In this document: in pieces, positions 62,534-64,000 of the stretch | Numbering within the stretch: position 1 is the first letter of the stretch | Layout of the letters: every line of letters begins with the position of its first letter | Source: Rhodopirellula islandica | Lineage (GTDB): Bacteria > Planctomycetota > Planctomycetia > Pirellulales > Pirellulaceae | DNA: 64,000 bases | Assembly (NCBI RefSeq): GCF_001027925.1 | Contig: NZ_LECT01000006.1 | Location: forward strand, 310,001-374,000 | Reading direction: 5' to 3' | Notes under the pieces: generated by a model | Told to the model about the DNA's origin: nothing | The model's database searches: none | The model's input: the letters and a program-made list of their open reading frames with translations, nothing else | Position numbers and translations under genes: made by a program

Positions 62534-64000
62534 ATGAACCTTCCCCCCAACACGACCGCTTCCGATTCGTCGGATGCCATGGATTCCTCGGGGACGTTCT
62601 CGGCTGGCCCAGCCAATGTTTCCGGGCCGCCGGTTCCGCCGCCCCCCGTCGCTCCGCCACCCCCAGCGGATTCTGCGTCCACGCTCAGCCCGCAAGCGAA
62701 CGCAAGTTCGCAACCCGATCGCACGCAGCCAAACGGTGTTCCCAAACCCCCGCCCGCTCCTCCGCGGGCGACCTTGCCTCCGGTCAAACCGCCCGGTGTC
62801 GAGCCTCCTTTGACGCGGGAACCCAACGTCAGCAATGGTGCTGGCTCTGCAGACGATTCGCTGCCCAGCCCGTCTCCAGCGAGCTCCTCTCCAGCAACTG
62901 CAAGAAAGACGAAGCGAGCGGCTCACGCTGCCAAGGTCGCTCCGGTGGCTCAGCCCGAGGTCGCGAAAGCGGTCCCCGCAGAAGTGCCGCCGGCAACCCC
63001 GAAATCACGCTGGCGGACGGAAGTCCAACCTGAGAGCAACGAAGAGACCGGGGCCGAACAAGAAGACGAACTGGCACCCGTCAGGCGATCGGTGCCAGCG
63101 TGGTTGGTCAGCATGGTCTTTCACTTGGTCGTGTTGCTGGTCCTGGCTCTGTTGACCACTCCAATTGGCGAAGGCATCGGCAGCATCGTGTTGGAGTTCG
63201 GCGAAGCGACCGAGTCGGAGAACTTTGAACTGGAGAGCGTGAATATCCAGAGCTCGGATTCGATGCTGGATTCAACCAGCGATCTGGACAGCGAGATGGT
63301 GGTCGACACGGACATCCAGTCGTTGATGGACACGATGGAGATGCCCACCGAAACACTTGAGATGGTGCAGGTCGAGAACGGCATTGGGTCCGCGAGTGAA
63401 CTGGTCAAACCCATGTTCAGCGGTCGGTCGGGTGCGATGAAGAGTGCCTTGATCGCAGCTTATGGCGGCAATGACCAAACCGTGACCGCGGTTGAGCGTG
63501 GATTGCAGTGGTTGGTGAAGAACCAAGAACGCGCGGGATCGTGGAGCATGGCGGGGCCTTACTCCGATGCCGCTCCGTTTTCTGAAAACCGCTGTGCCGC
63601 CACCGCAATGGCAATGCTGGCATTCCAAGGCGACGGCAACACGCATCTCCAGGGTCCCTACTCCGAGAACGTCGAGCGGGGCCTCCGGACCTTGCTCAAG
63701 GGCCAACGCCGGGACGGTTTTTTGGCGACGGAAGTTCGCGGCGATGATCAACAAGCCTACGGGCATGCCCAAGCGACAATCGCCCTCTGCGAATTGTTTG
63801 CGATGACGGAAGATTCCGCCCTTCGCGGGCCAGCTCAGGCGGCGGTGGACTACTGCGTGAACGCTCAGTCGGCCGCCGGTGGTTGGCGTTATCGGCCGCG
63901 GCTGGATTCTGATTTGTCGGTGACAGGGTGGTATGTGATGGCGCTGACCAGCGCTCATGCTGCCGGATTGGAAGTTCCCTCGTCGACCTTGCAGATGGCC
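62534..64000 (+). CDS. Membrane-anchored prenyltransferase/squalene-oxidase repeat protein (C-terminus beyond window)
   Basis: The frame from ATG 62534 is open to the window end (489 codons). Residues 1-190 are Pro/Ala/Ser-rich and disordered (PPVPPPPVAPPPPADSA). One membrane segment, WLVSMVFHLVVLLVLALLTT at about residues 192-211, is followed by an acidic stretch. From about residue 315 come alpha-alpha barrel repeats: VERGLQWLVKNQERAGSW, VERGLRTLLKGQRRDGF and AVDYCVNAQSAAGGW, as in squalene cyclase/prenyltransferase repeats. Such large anchored proteins are common in planctomycetes; the function is unknown and a catalytic DxDD is not seen in this part. Confidence 0.88.
   Translation, partial: MNLPPNTTASDSSDAMDSSGTFSAGPANVSGPPVPPPPVAPPPPADSASTLSPQANASSQPDRTQPNGVPKPPPAPPRATLPPVKPPGVEPPLTREPNVSNGAGSADDSLPSPSPASSSPATARKTKRAAHAAKVAPVAQPEVAKAVPAEVPPATPKSRWRTEVQPESNEETGAEQEDELAPVRRSVPAWLVSMVFHLVVLLVLALLTTPIGEGIGSIVLEFGEATESENFELESVNIQSSDSMLDSTSDLDSEMVVDTDIQSLMDTMEMPTETLEMVQVENGIGSASELVKPMFSGRSGAMKSALIAAYGGNDQTVTAVERGLQWLVKNQERAGSWSMAGPYSDAAPFSENRCAATAMAMLAFQGDGNTHLQGPYSENVERGLRTLLKGQRRDGFLATEVRGDDQQAYGHAQATIALCELFAMTEDSALRGPAQAAVDYCVNAQSAAGGWRYRPRLDSDLSVTGWYVMALTSAHAAGLEVPSSTLQMA

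Overview
The window comes from a planctomycete, most likely a Rhodopirellula-like member of the Pirellulales. This rests on family content rather than on a database match: an N-terminal LEPR-XLL-type motif on a giant repeat protein, a DUF1549/DUF1553 cytochrome protein followed by a DUF1501 protein, a PVC-type haem-binding dehydrogenase with HEAT repeats, a Cys-type sulfatase, BNR sialidases, a prenyltransferase/squalene-oxidase repeat protein, and many palindromic intergenic repeats. Two large genes run off the window edges and are open to the boundary: the giant gene (1-12366, minus) and the repeat protein (62534-64000, plus).

Layout. 1-12.4 kb is one reading frame for a surface protein of more than 4,100 residues. 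12.6-13.9 kb is a predicted outer-membrane protein. 13.9-15 kb is a REP-associated tyrosine transposase (RAYT) set between 71-bp REPIN elements; one REPIN supplies the stop codon of a flavin-dependent halogenase whose 3' end has been duplicated. 16.5-19.5 kb holds a small membrane protein coupled to a cardiolipin synthase, a DUF3565 protein and a decayed RNA 2'-phosphotransferase gene. 19.6-34.9 kb is a typical planctomycete degradation region: sialidase, DUF1549/1553 plus DUF1501 pair, SGNH hydrolase, glycerophosphodiesterase, PVC haem protein and a sialidase pseudogene. A second RAYT (27 kb) sits inside an array of about 126-bp units, each with four GCCT/AGGC hairpins.

35-45 kb holds a DUF454 protein, a cytochrome P450 and a periplasmic nitrate reductase locus made of two divergent units. 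The leftward unit is napD-napA-tetrahaem cytochrome (a tandem NapB-like duplication)-ferredoxin-small protein. The rightward unit is tetrahaem cytochrome c-Fe-S protein-NrfD-type membrane protein. No napC, napH or nirT-like gene is visible, so the rightward unit is a good candidate for the quinol-oxidising module that feeds NapA. 47.3-50.8 kb is a complete pstSCAB phosphate transporter operon. Downstream are damaged DUF2064/GT2 genes, a carboxymuconolactone decarboxylase-like protein, a DUF3179 protein and a TspO-like protein. 55.4-61.4 kb mixes intact genes (sulfatase, alpha/beta hydrolase, FAD-dependent oxidoreductase) with fragments of macro-domain, sulfatase and other genes. An initiator tRNA-Met with a terminator lies at 62.2 kb.

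The strongest unusual signals are the two separate RAYT/palindrome systems plus two orphan arrays of the 126-128 bp hairpin repeat, the reuse of an intergenic palindrome as the N-terminal coding part of the nap ferredoxin, the duplicated NapB-like cytochrome, and the NapC-free electron path. Several genes here show decay by internal deletion. All family names come from motif recognition by eye; no search was run.
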